NCBI RefSeq assembly: GCF_017357005.1
Contig: NZ_CP071589.1
Span: 1,364,001 to 1,428,000 of the forward strand
Direction: 5' to 3'
DNA length: 64,000 nucleotides
Origin: Staphylococcus simiae
Lineage (GTDB): Bacteria > Bacillota > Bacilli > Staphylococcales > Staphylococcaceae
How positions within the stretch are numbered: position 1 is the first letter of the stretch; every line of letters starts with the position of its first letter. The position numbers and the translations under genes were made by a program. Positions 19,130 to 28,223 of this stretch are shown here, in pieces. The notes beneath the pieces were generated by a model, which was given only the letters and a program-made list of their open reading frames with translations, was not told the DNA's origin and did not search any database.

Positions 19130-19708
19130 ATGAAAAAATTGATTTCAATTGTTGGTGTGACTTTTTTACTTGCCGGATGTGGTACACAACACTTAGCACC
19201 ATTAGAAGATAAAACAACTGACTTACGTGATAGCAACCATCAGCTCAAACTTGATATTCAAGAATTAAATCAACAAATAAGTGATTCAAAATCAAAAATC
19301 CAAGGTTTAGAAAAAGATAAAAAAGATAGTAAAAAAACAGCAACTAATAATACTAAAATCAAGAAATTAAATGCAACATCACATTATTATGATAGTCTGG
19401 CAACCGCGCTTCAATCTTATAAAAATATCGAACAAGACGTCTCTAAAAATAAAGGTCAAAAAAGCATCCAACAAAAGCTGGATAAAATATCAAACAATAT
19501 TACTGATGCACATGATCAATATACAGAAGACATTGACGGCCATAAATTAAGTAAAGACGAAAAGAATGACTCTAAAGTTATCAATAAGTTAAACAAAAAT
19601 TTAACATCAGCTTTTGATGATATTTCCACTGGTTATCAAAATAAAGATAAAAAGCAAATACAAAGAGGTCAAAAAAAGTTAGCTAAACTTAATATAAATT
19701 CACAATAA
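19130..19708 (+). CDS. Coiled-coil lipoprotein (YkyA-like)
   Basis: 192-residue predicted lipoprotein. The signal peptide MKKLISIVGVTFLLAGC ends in a clear lipobox LAGC with the lipidated cysteine at residue 17. The mature part is highly polar, Lys/Asp/Gln/Asn-rich and helical, with coiled-coil segments (~30-70 and 90-190). It resembles the YkyA putative cell-wall-binding lipoproteins, but I cannot assign a function. GGGAG lies before the ATG. The 72-aa membrane protein follows after 16 bp, so the two form one plus-strand unit set against the surrounding minus-strand genes. Confidence 0.8.
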   Translation: MKKLISIVGVTFLLAGCGTQHLAPLEDKTTDLRDSNHQLKLDIQELNQQISDSKSKIQGLEKDKKDSKKTATNNTKIKKLNATSHYYDSLATALQSYKNIEQDVSKNKGQKSIQQKLDKISNNITDAHDQYTEDIDGHKLSKDEKNDSKVINKLNKNLTSAFDDISTGYQNKDKKQIQRGQKKLAKLNINSQ

Positions 19709-19724
19709 AAATAGGAGTTTTATT

Positions 19725-19943
19725 ATGCGTAACATATTATTTTATATAGTTTTAATTATTGCTGCTATTGGTCTTGTGATGAATATCGATCAATTTTTAT
19801 TTTCTATTGCAAGAATGCTAATTAGTTTAGCAGTTATAGCAGGAATTATATATTTAATTTATTATTTCTTCTTCCTTACAGAAGATCAACGAAAATATCG
19901 TAAAGCTGTGAGAAAATATAAAAAAAATCAAAGACGTAAATAA
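19725..19943 (+). CDS. Small two-helix membrane protein of unknown function
   Basis: 72 residues: helix 1 about 3-22 (ILFYIVLIIAAIGLVMNI), helix 2 about 25-50 (LLFSIARMLISLAVIAGIIY with LIYYFFF) and a strongly basic C-terminal tail (RKYRKAVRKYKKNQRRK) expected in the cytosol. AGGAG lies upstream. Partner of the lipoprotein gene above. Followed by a strong terminator. I recognise it only as a conserved staphylococcal hypothetical. Confidence 0.75.
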   Translation: MRNILFYIVLIIAAIGLVMNIDQFLFSIARMLISLAVIAGIIYLIYYFFFLTEDQRKYRKAVRKYKKNQRRK

Positions 19944-20313
19944 TATAAAGCAGCAAAAGGAATGAATCATAAAAATACATTTCTTTTGCTGCTTATTTAT
20001 GTTTTACACTAAATTAATGCCCAAGGACCAATTCATATTTATATATAATTACAGTTCGTGTCCTACCAGTTTCATAAAGTCTATGTAACCGAAATTTAAA
20101 TTCTGGCTTATTCAAATATTTAGCATTTACTATAAAAAATCATCTTCGTTCTTAGATTAATAATAACTACTATTCTATCATAGAAATTAATCAACTAAGA
20201 AAAAACGATTTCATTTTAAGTTGTATTGCTATTTCCTTGAAATGTCTTTGTCTAATGGTGCTTTATATTAATTTTCAATTGTTAATTAGTACTTTACAAT
20301 ATAAATATCTTGA
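19944..20313. other. Intergenic gap between lipoprotein operon and lipM end
   Basis: 370 bp between convergent genes. Apart from the terminator at 19948-19995 it is AT-rich, with no convincing open frame and no second terminator for lipM. Confidence 0.55.
19948..19995 (+). terminator. Terminator of the lipoprotein operon
   Basis: AAGCAGCAAAAGGAATG pairs with CATTTCTTTTGCTGCTT around an A-rich loop. It begins four bases after the stop and could act in both directions. Confidence 0.85.
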
Positions 20314-21144
20314 CTATTTTCTATAAGTCCATTCATCTGAGCGATATTTTTCAGCTAGTTCTTCCACTTCTTTCAATTGTTGCTCAGTTAATTTAAGTGG
20401 TTTCAAGTCAATATTTAAACCTGTTTTAAATCCTTGTTCAAATGCCTTTTCCATTTGCTCGATAGTTACATGTTCTTCGGAAATATCATTTATTGCAACT
20501 GCTTTTTCAATAAATGCATCTTTCATTTTTTGTTTTAATCTTTCATTTTTATATATAAACATATCAAATAATTCATCAATATCTATATCTTGCAAAATTG
20601 AACCATGTTGTAAGATAACACCTTTTTGTCTTGTTTGTGCACTCCCGGCGATTTTGCGACCTTCAACAACTAACTCATACCAACTTGGAGCATCAAAACA
20701 AACAGAACTTCTAGGTTGCTTTAATTTTTGTCTTTCTTCAGGTGTTTTAGGTACAGAAAAGTACGTTTCAAACCCAAGGTTTTTAAAACCTTCAAGTAAA
20801 CCTTGAGAAATAACTCTATATGCTTCTGTAACCGTCGAAGGCATATTTGGATGTGATTCTGGGACGATTACACTATATGTCAATTCTTTATCATGTAAGA
20901 CACCTCGGCCACCAGTTTGACGTCTTACTAAACCAAAGCCTTTTTCTTTCACTTTTTCAATATCTATTTCTTTTTGTAAGCGTTGAAAATATCCAACAGA
21001 TAATGTCGCTGGATTCCACGTATAAAATCGAATTACTGGATCAATCTCGCCTCTTGAGACAAAGTTTAATAAAGCTTCATCCATTGCCATATTATAGTAT
21101 GGATCTTGACTTCCAGTATTAATAAAATTCCAAGTTTCAGTCAT
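20314..21144 (-). CDS. lipM: Octanoyltransferase LipM (lipoate biosynthesis)
   Basis: Moves octanoyl from acyl carrier protein to GcvH, the first step of lipoate assembly in Firmicutes. 276 residues of the BPL/LplA/LipB fold. Seen are [19 protein letters not shown] (~75-92) and the catalytic cysteine C149 in [14 protein letters not shown], then the conserved lysine in [20 protein letters not shown]. The ATG at 21144 (MTETWNF) is chosen because GGGGAT is well spaced before it; a start 21 bases further up ([11 protein letters not shown]) has no such site. Near gcvPAB and gcvT, whose partner GcvH is its substrate. Confidence 0.9.
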   Translation of the reverse strand: MTETWNFINTGSQDPYYNMAMDEALLNFVSRGEIDPVIRFYTWNPATLSVGYFQRLQKEIDIEKVKEKGFGLVRRQTGGRGVLHDKELTYSVIVPESHPNMPSTVTEAYRVISQGLLEGFKNLGFETYFSVPKTPEERQKLKQPRSSVCFDAPSWYELVVEGRKIAGSAQTRQKGVILQHGSILQDIDIDELFDMFIYKNERLKQKMKDAFIEKAVAINDISEEHVTIEQMEKAFEQGFKTGLNIDLKPLKLTEQQLKEVEELAEKYRSDEWTYRK

Positions 21145-21235
21145 TGAAAAATCCCCTATCAACAAAATGATTTATTTTTATTTCGCTAATTATTGTTTAT
21201 CAATAGAAATTATTTCAAAACTTTAGTGAAATATT

Positions 21236-21264
21236 TTGATAATTTAACTTAACAGCCTTATAAT
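21236..21264 (+). promoter_or_regulatory. SigA-type promoter of the rhodanese gene
   Basis: TTGATA (21236-21241), 17-bp spacer, TATAAT (21259-21264), 32 bp before the ATG; near-consensus. Confidence 0.8.
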
Positions 21265-21295
21265 TATATTATCGTTTAATTAGGGAGGATGCAAG

Positions 21296-21682
21296 ATGAG
21301 TGCTAGTTTGTACATTGCAATAATTCTAGTTGTAGCAATTATTGTTTACATGATCGTCCAACAAATTCTTAACAAAAGAGCTGTTAAAGAGTTAGATCAA
21401 AATGAATTCCATGAAGGTCTAAGAAAAGCTCAAGTAATTGATGTCAGGGAAAAAGTAGATTATGATTATGGTCATATTAACGGTTCCCGTAACATTCCGA
21501 TTACAATGTTTAAACAAAGATTTCAAGGTTTACGTAAAGACCAACCGATTTATCTATGTGATGCGAATGGAATAGCTAGTTACAGAGCTGCCCGTATTCT
21601 TAAAAAGAATGGATATAGTGATATTTATATGCTTAAAGGCGGTTACAAAAAATGGACTGGTAAAATTAAGTCTAAAAAGTAG
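21296..21682 (+). CDS. Membrane-anchored rhodanese-like sulfurtransferase (YqhL-like)
   Basis: 128 residues: one N-terminal transmembrane helix (~5-22) and a single rhodanese domain (~32-125). The active-site loop is C88 in IYLCDANGIASYRAARIL; the sequence is C-D-A-N-G-I rather than the classic C-x-x-G-x-R, which leaves its sulfur chemistry uncertain. DVREKVDYDYGHINGSRNIP is the typical rhodanese N-terminal motif. GGGAGGA precedes the ATG. Monocistronic, with its own promoter and terminator. Confidence 0.85.
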   Translation: MSASLYIAIILVVAIIVYMIVQQILNKRAVKELDQNEFHEGLRKAQVIDVREKVDYDYGHINGSRNIPITMFKQRFQGLRKDQPIYLCDANGIASYRAARILKKNGYSDIYMLKGGYKKWTGKIKSKK

Positions 21683-21746
21683 CTTGAGCATTAATTATTC
21701 ATTCCAATTAAAATTTAGTTATTAAAAATTATTATTAAGGTACATT

Positions 21747-21787
21747 AAAAGTCAGTGAATTGGTTATGCCATATTCATTGACTTTTT
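21747..21787 (+). terminator. Terminator of the rhodanese gene
   Basis: AAAAGTCAGTGAAT pairs with ATTCATTGACTTTTT around a 10-base loop and ends in five T. Confidence 0.85.
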
Positions 21788-21900
21788 ATTTTTCTTGTAA
21801 TAATGATGTTCGTTTACAGAAACATTTTAACAACAACATTATTGCAAAAATGTGTCATTTTACAAACTCGTTTGTGAGTCTATTAAATTTCAAAACAAAA

Positions 21901-21937
21901 ATGACCTACTACCATAGTAAACACGGTAATAGGTCAT
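21901..21937 (-). terminator. Terminator of the gcv operon
   Basis: ATGACCTATTACC pairs with GGTAGTAGGTCAT on the minus strand, followed by TTTTTGTTTTG. Confidence 0.8.
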
Positions 21938-21983
21938 ATAATATTGTGTAATCCTTTTATTTAAAATTTAATCGTCATTTTTG

Positions 21984-23459
21984 TTACTCTTTTTCACTTT
22001 TCAGATTTTCAAATTTTAAAATAGGTTTACGTGCTGCAGTGGCTTCATCTAAGCGATCAATAATCGTTGTATGAGGCGCCTCTAAAACTTTATCTGGATC
22101 TTCTTTTGCTTCATTTGCTATTTGAATTAATGTATGTACAAAGTAATCTAATGTTTCTTTAGATTCAGTTTCAGTTGGCTCAATCATCATACCTTCTTCT
22201 ACATTAAGTGGGAAATAAATAGTTGGTGGATGTACACCAAAATCTAATAATCTCTTCGCCATATCTAAGGTTCTAACACCGAATTCTTTTTGTTTTGATC
22301 CACTTAATACAAATTCATGTTTACAATATTGAGTATATGGAATGTCGAAATGTTCAGATAAACGTGCCTTAATATAATTAGCATTTAGAACTGCTGCTTC
22401 AGATACTTCTTTTAACCCTGTAGCACCCATAGTTCGAATATACGTATAAGCTCTTAGATATATACCAAAATTACCGTAAAATGGTTTAACACGACCTATG
22501 GAATTCTTGATATCATTATCGTATTTAAAAGTATCTCCATCTTTAATTACCATTGGTTTAGGTAAATAACTAGCAAGTTCTTTCACTACACCTACCGGAC
22601 CTGATCCAGGACCTCCTCCACCATGAGGACCTGTAAATGTTTTGTGTAAATTAAGATGAACTGCATCAAATCCCATATCTCCAGGACGAACTTTATCCAT
22701 AATGGCATTTAAGTTAGCACCATCATAATATAATAATCCACCAGCATTATGAACAATTTCACGAATTTCCATTATATTTTTTTCGAAAATTCCTAATGTA
22801 TTAGGATTAGTTAACATAATAGCTGCTGTGTTTTCATTTACAACTCTTTTCAAATCTTCTATATCAACTTCACCGCGTTCATTCGATTTTACAGTTACAG
22901 ATTTAAATCCTGCGAAAGATGCAGATGCTGGATTTGTACCATGAGCAGAATCAGGAACGATAACTTCATCACGATGTCCTTCACCATTATTTTGATGATA
23001 AGCTTTAAAAATCATTAATGCAGTCCACTCTCCGTGAGCACCAGCTGCTGGCTGTAATGTTACTTCATCCATACCAGTGATTTCTTTTAGCTCTTCTTGT
23101 AAGCTATAAATAATTTCTAATGATCCTTGCACTTGTTCTTCATCTTGCAAAGGATGTGATTCACTAAATCCTGGTATTCTAGCTACTTTTTCATTAATTT
23201 TAGGATTATATTTCATAGTACATGAACCTAATGGGTAAAAACCATTATCTACACCAAAATTTTTATTAGATAGTTCTGTATAATGTCTCACTAAGTCTAA
23301 TTCAGCAACTTCAGGAAATTCAGCTTTATCTTTACGAATAAATTTATCATCTAATAATTTTTCAACAGCATTATCATTAATATCACTTTGTGGTAATGAG
23401 TAGGCATATCTACCTTCTCTTGATCTCTCAAAAATTAATGGGCTTGATTTACTTATCAT
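21984..23459 (-). CDS. gcvPB: Glycine dehydrogenase (decarboxylating) subunit 2
   Basis: 491-residue PLP-binding subunit of the P-protein of the glycine cleavage system. It decarboxylates glycine and passes aminomethyl to lipoyl-GcvH. The PLP lysine lies in [20 protein letters not shown] (~270-290). The [12 protein letters not shown] and [10 protein letters not shown] motifs are typical of P-proteins. Its 5' end overlaps the gcvPA stop by 11 bp. The split P-protein (gcvPA + gcvPB) is the usual Firmicute form. Confidence 0.95.
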   Translation of the reverse strand: MISKSSPLIFERSREGRYAYSLPQSDINDNAVEKLLDDKFIRKDKAEFPEVAELDLVRHYTELSNKNFGVDNGFYPLGSCTMKYNPKINEKVARIPGFSESHPLQDEEQVQGSLEIIYSLQEELKEITGMDEVTLQPAAGAHGEWTALMIFKAYHQNNGEGHRDEVIVPDSAHGTNPASASFAGFKSVTVKSNERGEVDIEDLKRVVNENTAAIMLTNPNTLGIFEKNIMEIREIVHNAGGLLYYDGANLNAIMDKVRPGDMGFDAVHLNLHKTFTGPHGGGGPGSGPVGVVKELASYLPKPMVIKDGDTFKYDNDIKNSIGRVKPFYGNFGIYLRAYTYIRTMGATGLKEVSEAAVLNANYIKARLSEHFDIPYTQYCKHEFVLSGSKQKEFGVRTLDMAKRLLDFGVHPPTIYFPLNVEEGMMIEPTETESKETLDYFVHTLIQIANEAKEDPDKVLEAPHTTIIDRLDEATAARKPILKFENLKSEKE

Positions 23460-24798
23460 TTAGCTCACCAGCTTTCTCAACAAATGTATCAATTTCTTCT
23501 TTAGTTCTTAATTCTGTTACTGCAATTAACATATGGTTATCGAAGTCTTCAGAAACTACACTTAAATCAAAACCACCAATCATGTTAAACTTAACTAATT
23601 CTTCATTAATTTCATGGATAGGTTTATTAAATTTAACGACAAATTCGTTAAATGAGGTACCATCTAAAACTTCAAAACCTTTATTTTTAAATTGTTGTTT
23701 AGCATAATTTGCATGCTCAAAATTTTGAACAGCAATATCATATAGTCCTTGTTTGCCAAGAGCTGACATTGCTATTGATGATGCCAGTGCATTCAAAGCC
23801 TGATTTGAACAAATATTTGAAGTCGCTTTATCACGACGAATATGTTGTTCACGAGCTTGTAATGTCAATACGAAACCTCTGTTACCCTCGTCATCTTGTG
23901 TTTGACCAACTAAACGACCAGGTACTTTACGCATTAATTTTTTAGTTGTAGCAAAATATCCACAATGTGGACCACCAAATTGTGCTGGGATACCAAAAGG
24001 CTGTGTGTCTCCTACTACTATATCCGCACCAAATGAACCTGGAGGTGTTAATAATCCTAATGCTAATGGATTTGCATAAACTATAAATAAAGCTTTTTTA
24101 TTTTCAATGAAACTATGGACTTTCTCTAAATCTTCTATTGAACCATAAAAATTAGGATATTGTACTGCTACTGCTGCTGTATCATCATCTACAGCTTGCT
24201 GTAACTTATCTAAATCAGTCACAGTACCATCTAAATCTATTTCTACTATTTCAAACTCTTCACGAGTTTTAGCATACGTTTTTAATACTTGTAAAGCTTG
24301 ATAATGTAGTCCTTTTGAAACGACAATTTTATTTTTTTTAGTTTGGCTAAATGCTAAAATACATGCTTCTGCAAAACTTGTCATACCATCATACATAGAT
24401 GAGTTGGCTACATCCATATTAGTTAATTCACAAATTAAAGTTTGAAATTCAAATATAGCTTGAAGTTCACCTTGAGAAATTTCTGGTTGGTATGGTGTAT
24501 AGGCCGTATAGAATTCTGATCTAGAAATCATAGCATCTACTACAGCAGGAGTATAATGGTCGTATACTCCAGCTCCTAAAAACGATGTATGCGTCTCTTT
24601 TGTTATATTTTTACTAGCAATTCTATTCAGTCTTCTTAGTAAAGTTGTTTCTGCTTCACCTTCAGCAATATTTAAATTTCTATCTAATAATATATCCCCT
24701 GGAACATCACCAAAAAGCTCGCCTATTGATTCTGCGCCTATTGTTTGTAACATTTCTTTTTTATCATTTTCAGTTAAAGGTATATAACGATGACTCAC
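23449..24798 (-). CDS. gcvPA: Glycine dehydrogenase (decarboxylating) subunit 1
   Basis: 449-residue N-terminal half of the split P-protein. It pairs with GcvPB and lacks the PLP lysine. N-terminus [20 protein letters not shown] and the [20 protein letters not shown] segment are family signatures. The start is GTG at 24798: AAGGGGTG lies 6 bases upstream, while another in-frame GTG at 24807 falls inside that site. It lies ~20 bp after the gcvT stop. Confidence 0.94.
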   Translation of the reverse strand: MSHRYIPLTENDKKEMLQTIGAESIGELFGDVPGDILLDRNLNIAEGEAETTLLRRLNRIASKNITKETHTSFLGAGVYDHYTPAVVDAMISRSEFYTAYTPYQPEISQGELQAIFEFQTLICELTNMDVANSSMYDGMTSFAEACILAFSQTKKNKIVVSKGLHYQALQVLKTYAKTREEFEIVEIDLDGTVTDLDKLQQAVDDDTAAVAVQYPNFYGSIEDLEKVHSFIENKKALFIVYANPLALGLLTPPGSFGADIVVGDTQPFGIPAQFGGPHCGYFATTKKLMRKVPGRLVGQTQDDEGNRGFVLTLQAREQHIRRDKATSNICSNQALNALASSIAMSALGKQGLYDIAVQNFEHANYAKQQFKNKGFEVLDGTSFNEFVVKFNKPIHEINEELVKFNMIGGFDLSVVSEDFDNHMLIAVTELRTKEEIDTFVEKAGELNDK

Positions 24799-24819
24799 AA
24801 TGCACACCCCTTAGTAAAA

Positions 24820-25911
24820 TTATTTTTCAATTTGATTTTTTTTGACAATTTTTGCTTTTAACTGTTTCTTTCTTACTTGAACAAGTAACTCTCTACCCAT
24901 TTCAAATTGATCTCTATTAATAATAGCAAAAGCAATTGATTTACCAGATGATGGTGATTGAGTTCCAGAAGTCACTTCTCCTATAACTTTACCATCTAAA
25001 TCCATAACTTCATAGCCAGTTCTAGCAATCCCTTTTTCTAAAAGTTCAAGTCCCACTGTACGTCTAGGTGAACCATTTTCTTTTTGATCTTTTAATACAG
25101 ATTTACCAATAAAATCAGCATCAATTAATGGTTTAGCTGCAAAAGCAATACCACCCTCATATGGTGTTATTGACTCAGTTAAATCTTGGCCGTGTAATGG
25201 TAAACCTGCTTCAAGTCTTAAAGTATCTCTTGCGCCTAAACCACAAGGAACTACATCATACTCTAATAAACCATCCCAAATTTTTTCAGTATCATTAATA
25301 TCGCAGTATATTTCAAAACCATCTTCACCTGTGTAACCAGATTGAGAAAGTATCACTTTTGTTCCAAATAACTCTACATTTTGCTTAAATTCAAACATCG
25401 TCATTTCAGAAACATCAACATCTACTAATTGGTTCATTAAGTCACGTGCTTTTGGTCCTTGTAGAGCTAATTGACCGAATTGATCAGAAACATTTTCAAT
25501 TTCAACTTGGAAATTTTTATTATTTTTTTTAATCCAATTAAAATCTTTATCAGTATTTGCAGCATTTACGACTAATAAATAGTCATTGTCAGCTAGTTTA
25601 TATATTACTAAATCATCTATTACTCCACCTTCTTCATTACACAGTGCAGTATATAATGCTTTAGATTCAGTTAAGATGTTTGTATCATTAGATAAAAGGT
25701 ATTGCACAAATTCACTAGCATCTTGTCCAGATATTTTTATTTCTCCCATATGACTTACATCAAATAGACCAATTTCATATCGAACAGCATTATGCTCCTC
25801 TTTAATACTAGAAAATTGAACAGGCATTGCCCATCCACCAAACTCTACAATTTTCGCTCCTCTATCAACATAGTTTTGATATAACGGTGTTTGTTTTAAA
25901 TCGCTTGACAT
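24820..25911 (-). CDS. gcvT: Aminomethyltransferase (glycine cleavage T-protein)
   Basis: 363-residue tetrahydrofolate-dependent T-protein; releases ammonia and forms 5,10-methylene-THF from the aminomethyl group on GcvH. Seen are the N-terminal [35 protein letters not shown] (with the catalytic Asp of FDVSHM), and [22 protein letters not shown]. First gene of gcvT-gcvPA-gcvPB, directly behind a glycine riboswitch and its terminator. Confidence 0.96.
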   Translation of the reverse strand: MSSDLKQTPLYQNYVDRGAKIVEFGGWAMPVQFSSIKEEHNAVRYEIGLFDVSHMGEIKISGQDASEFVQYLLSNDTNILTESKALYTALCNEEGGVIDDLVIYKLADNDYLLVVNAANTDKDFNWIKKNNKNFQVEIENVSDQFGQLALQGPKARDLMNQLVDVDVSEMTMFEFKQNVELFGTKVILSQSGYTGEDGFEIYCDINDTEKIWDGLLEYDVVPCGLGARDTLRLEAGLPLHGQDLTESITPYEGGIAFAAKPLIDADFIGKSVLKDQKENGSPRRTVGLELLEKGIARTGYEVMDLDGKVIGEVTSGTQSPSSGKSIAFAIINRDQFEMGRELLVQVRKKQLKAKIVKKNQIEK

Positions 25912-25936
25912 TGAAATACCCCCTTAAATTTTAAAA

Positions 25937-25964
25937 AAACAGGGTAGCTTAAGCTACCCTGTTT
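25937..25964 (-). terminator. Riboswitch-controlled intrinsic terminator before gcvT
   Basis: Perfect stem AAACAGGGTAGC with loop TTAA and GCTACCCTGTTT, followed on the minus strand by a T run (seven T in all). It sits between the glycine aptamer and the gcvT ribosome site, so it is the expression platform of an ON-type switch. Confidence 0.9.
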
Positions 25965-25990
25965 AAAATCACTAATTCAGGAACGCGTTA

Positions 25991-26095
25991 CAATATTATC
26001 CTTTTGCCTGAGAGTTTCGTAGTAATTACTTGCACCTTCGGCGATGATCCTTGAAACTTGCTAGTCATGTTTCAAAGTCATTCTCTCTAATATTG
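25991..26095 (-). promoter_or_regulatory. Glycine riboswitch, single aptamer
   Basis: The conserved core is visible on the minus strand: AGAGAG..., ATCGCCGAAGGTGCAA, and CTCTCAGGCAAAAGGAT, the glycine aptamer consensus. Stem P1 is a perfect 8-bp pairing CAATATTA (26095-26088) with TAATATTG (25998-25991). The 5' strand of P1 covers the last codons and stop of aroK. I find only one aptamer, not a tandem. Expected to raise gcvT-gcvPA-gcvPB expression when glycine is plentiful. Confidence 0.92.
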
Positions 26096-26611
26096 ATCAG
26101 TCGCTTTTATTAAATTTAGCAATTCATTATATATTTCTGAAGTTGTTAGTAAATCACTTTGCAACTTCGTGAATGCGATTTCATTATATCTTAAATATCT
26201 AGATGAATACAAGTTATTTAATTGTTCTAACGTTTTATTTTGGGCATTAGGTCGATGTGGGTCATTTATTACTCTGTCATAAAGTGTTTTAATATTAGCA
26301 TCTAACCAAATAACATATTTTTGGTTCTTTAATAGCTTAAATGCGTCTTCACTTTCAACTATACCTCCACCAGTGGCTATAACTTCAAACTTAGTAATAC
26401 ACTCTTGTAAATATTCACTTTCTAATTGACGAAAATATTGTTCACCATATTCATGGAATATATCAGGTATTGTCTTGCTTTCTTGTCTTTCTATATATTG
26501 ATCTAAGTCGACAAAAGATAAATTTTGCTTTTGGGCAAAATCGTTACCTATCGTAGTTTTTCCACTACCCATAAAACCAATTAAAATCATTGTATTATCG
26601 AACTTTTTCAT
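26087..26611 (-). CDS. aroK: Shikimate kinase
   Basis: 174-residue P-loop kinase that phosphorylates shikimate at O3 in aromatic amino acid synthesis. Walker [10 protein letters not shown] (~13-21), shikimate-binding D in FVDLDQYIE (~34-42), TGGGIVES (~80-87) and the lid Arg region [24 protein letters not shown] precedes the ATG. It overlaps the last small comG-operon frame by 17 bp, so aroK may ride on the competence operon as well as on a promoter of its own. Confidence 0.94.
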   Translation of the reverse strand: MKKFDNTMILIGFMGSGKTTIGNDFAQKQNLSFVDLDQYIERQESKTIPDIFHEYGEQYFRQLESEYLQECITKFEVIATGGGIVESEDAFKLLKNQKYVIWLDANIKTLYDRVINDPHRPNAQNKTLEQLNNLYSSRYLRYNEIAFTKLQSDLLTTSEIYNELLNLIKATDQY

Positions 26612-26825
26612 ACTTACTTCCTTCTTTCAACGACTTTACTATTTGTTCATCGTAATCAATTTCAAGATTATGTATTGTTTTTAATTTTAAACTATACTGA
26701 CTAATATAAAAAGTGAAAATCGAAAAATAAATAGCTAATAAAATAAGTGAAAAAGGCGTAAAATAAGCAGGTTTGTTATAAATAAATTGTTTGATTTTTG
26801 AAATACCTTCCTCTATTAATTTCAA
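26595..26825 (-). CDS. Small membrane protein at the end of the comG operon (ComGG position)
   Basis: 76 residues with one transmembrane helix (~22-44, [20 protein letters not shown]) and a charged C-terminus ending YEKVR. It occupies the place of comGG in Bacillus but shows no prepilin KAFT-x-x-E motif and no recognisable ComGG similarity. The frame begins with TTG at 26825 inside comGF, without a clear ribosome site; its real start is uncertain, and translational coupling to comGF is likely. It overlaps aroK by 17 bp. Product uncertain. Confidence 0.55.
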   Translation of the reverse strand: MKLIEEGISKIKQFIYNKPAYFTPFSLILLAIYFSIFTFYISQYSLKLKTIHNLEIDYDEQIVKSLKEGSKYEKVR

Positions 26826-27225
26826 TATCTATTTTAATTACATTTTTATTTAATACTGTAGCCTTAAATTTCTCTACGTTATTCAATAATGTGATATTGC
26901 CATTATGATTTATAATTTTAATAATTTTATGATTTAACAACTTATACTCAATATTATCTTTACCATTATTCACATAAATTGAGTTATTACTGATGCTTAT
27001 ATGCTTATGATCAATGTCTTTAAGTTCTTTAATAAAGTCTCTTGAAAAGAACTCGTAATCAATGGTATATGTCTCTTTGGCTTGTTCTTTAATATATTGA
27101 CTATAAATTAATAACTGCGGTATAAATTGTAATATCAAAATTATAATTACCATAGTAAATAACATTTCTAATAAGGTAAAAGCTTTAATTTTAAAATTTA
27201 ATGCAAGTCGTCTCATGTGTTGCAT
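26776..27225 (-). CDS. comGF: Minor pseudopilin ComGF
   Basis: 149-residue prepilin-like protein of the DNA-uptake pseudopilus. A short basic leader is followed by the type IV prepilin motif KAFTLLEML at residues 14-22, then a hydrophobic helix (FTMVIIILILQFIPQLLIY). ComC prepilin peptidase would cut before the Phe of this motif. Met 1 at 27225 or Met 4 at 27216 may be the start; no strong ribosome site is seen and coupling to comGE, which it overlaps, is likely. Confidence 0.8.
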   Translation of the reverse strand: MQHMRRLALNFKIKAFTLLEMLFTMVIIILILQFIPQLLIYSQYIKEQAKETYTIDYEFFSRDFIKELKDIDHKHISISNNSIYVNNGKDNIEYKLLNHKIIKIINHNGNITLLNNVEKFKATVLNKNVIKIDIEINRGRYFKNQTIYL

Positions 27226-27484
27226 ATTTAGTTGTGCATACTTGATTTCCTTGTTGAATTATTTGATGCACACCTATGCTGACTCCTTTCTTTAATTGTT
27301 CACTGCGATAGTGACTTACTGCTACTAATATTATTTTTTTATCATCTAGTTTCTCTAACTGATTTCGATAAGATTGGTTTAACTGTTGTACAAATGGAAC
27401 AATTAATGTCGTTATGATGATGATTATGGTGAAACTAGCTAAGCCATCTAATATAAATGATGCTTTAAGTCTATAATTTCTCAT
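27191..27484 (-). CDS. comGE: Minor pseudopilin ComGE
   Basis: 97-residue prepilin-like protein. A basic leader MRNYRLK leads into KASFILDGL, a degenerate prepilin processing site with D in place of the usual Glu. A hydrophobic helix (ASFTIIIIITTLIVPF) follows. The ATG at 27484 has AGGTAGGG upstream and overlaps the comGD end; a TTG seven codons further up is less likely. Part of the com pseudopilus tip complex with GD, GF. Confidence 0.75.
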   Translation of the reverse strand: MRNYRLKASFILDGLASFTIIIIITTLIVPFVQQLNQSYRNQLEKLDDKKIILVAVSHYRSEQLKKGVSIGVHQIIQQGNQVCTTKYATHETTCIKF

Positions 27485-27920
27485 AACGAACCCTACCTTT
27501 TTCAATATGAAATATAACTTTATAATATGCTTTATTAACTTTAATAGTTATGCTTCCAAATGGCTTAATATTACCTCTTTTATCAAAATATAAATAATGT
27601 ACTTTATTTATATTTATAATTTCAGCATTATTTATTGTTAAAAAATATGAAGTTTTATTGTTTTCAGTTACTTTAGCTTGATTAGAATGTTTAATAAACT
27701 GAATTAAAATAGGACTTTTGGTTATGATAGCTTTAGATTTCAGATAATCCAGTTGTAAAATAAATGATGATAATTGCATTTCACTATTCACTGTTTCAAG
27801 ATTCCTAAGACTTTTTGAAGTCAATGTCGTCAATAAAATAATAGAAATCATTAGCAACACTAATAACATTTCTATCATTGTAAATGCTTTAATTTTGTTA
27901 ATTGACAACTGCTTCTCCAT
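27471..27920 (-). CDS. comGD: Minor pseudopilin ComGD
   Basis: 149-residue prepilin-like protein. The processing motif KAFTMIEML is at residues 11-19, followed by the N-terminal hydrophobic helix (LVLLMISIILLTTLTSKS). Length fits the family. Its start overlaps the 3' end of comGC by 23 bp, which would couple their translation. That matters here because the comGC frame is broken near its start. Confidence 0.85.
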   Translation of the reverse strand: MEKQLSINKIKAFTMIEMLLVLLMISIILLTTLTSKSLRNLETVNSEMQLSSFILQLDYLKSKAIITKSPILIQFIKHSNQAKVTENNKTSYFLTINNAEIININKVHYLYFDKRGNIKPFGSITIKVNKAYYKVIFHIEKGRVRYEKL

Positions 27921-28208
27921 TACTTATCGTGATTTTCTCACCAGATTTACACGTCTTTTGATCTTCCTTAATAAATCCTTCAGCGACAAGGTCGTCAATC
28001 GTTGATGGATTACTATTATGCTTTAATAAATATGCTTCTATTTGACTATTCACCATTTTCACTTGGGCTTTGCAACCAGTCGTTTGAACATGTGCTGTTT
28101 GTTTAGCTATATTAGGTATGATTAAAATTAATAATAAACTAATAATTAATAAAACAAGTAACATCTCAATTAAGGTAAAAGCTTTAATGTTAAATAAAAA
28201 ATTTCTTC
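27898..28208 (-). pseudogene. comGC: Major pseudopilin ComGC, frameshifted after codon 4
   Basis: The 88-residue open part from 28164 (MLLVLLIISLLLILIIPNIA onward) is the hydrophobic helix and C-terminal domain of ComGC, including the paired cysteines and the family ending TCKSGEKITISNGEAVVN. The prepilin leader lies upstream. A good AAGGAGAT site precedes ATG 28208, but the frame reads Met-Lys-Lys-Phe-Phe-Ile-stop. Removing one base from the A6 run at 28196-28201 (T6 on the coding strand) restores MKKFLFNIKAFTLIEML, the expected leader and KAFTLIE site, giving ~103 aa. So the gene is one base out of frame. It may be a sequencing error, a mutation or a phase-variable tract. Without this leader the protein cannot be processed by ComC. 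Confidence 0.8.
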
Positions 28209-28223
28209 ATAATTATCTCCTTA

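Larger units (their letters stand above)
21683..21983. other. Convergent intergenic gap
   Basis: 301 bp between the convergent rhodanese gene and gcvPB. It holds one terminator for each side (21747-21787 plus, 21901-21937 minus). An apparent plus-strand frame across both hairpins has no ribosome site and I regard it as chance. Confidence 0.7.

Noticed and set aside
21760..21951. Plus-strand open frame of 63 codons after the rhodanese gene.
   Set aside because: It begins inside the rhodanese terminator and crosses the gcv terminator; no Shine-Dalgarno.
28190..28205. The coding strand of comGC contains TTTTTTA, the classic -1 ribosomal slippery heptamer.
   Set aside because: Restoring the comGC frame needs a +1 shift (one base skipped), not -1, and no stimulatory structure is visible. 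Programmed -1 frameshifting does not explain it.
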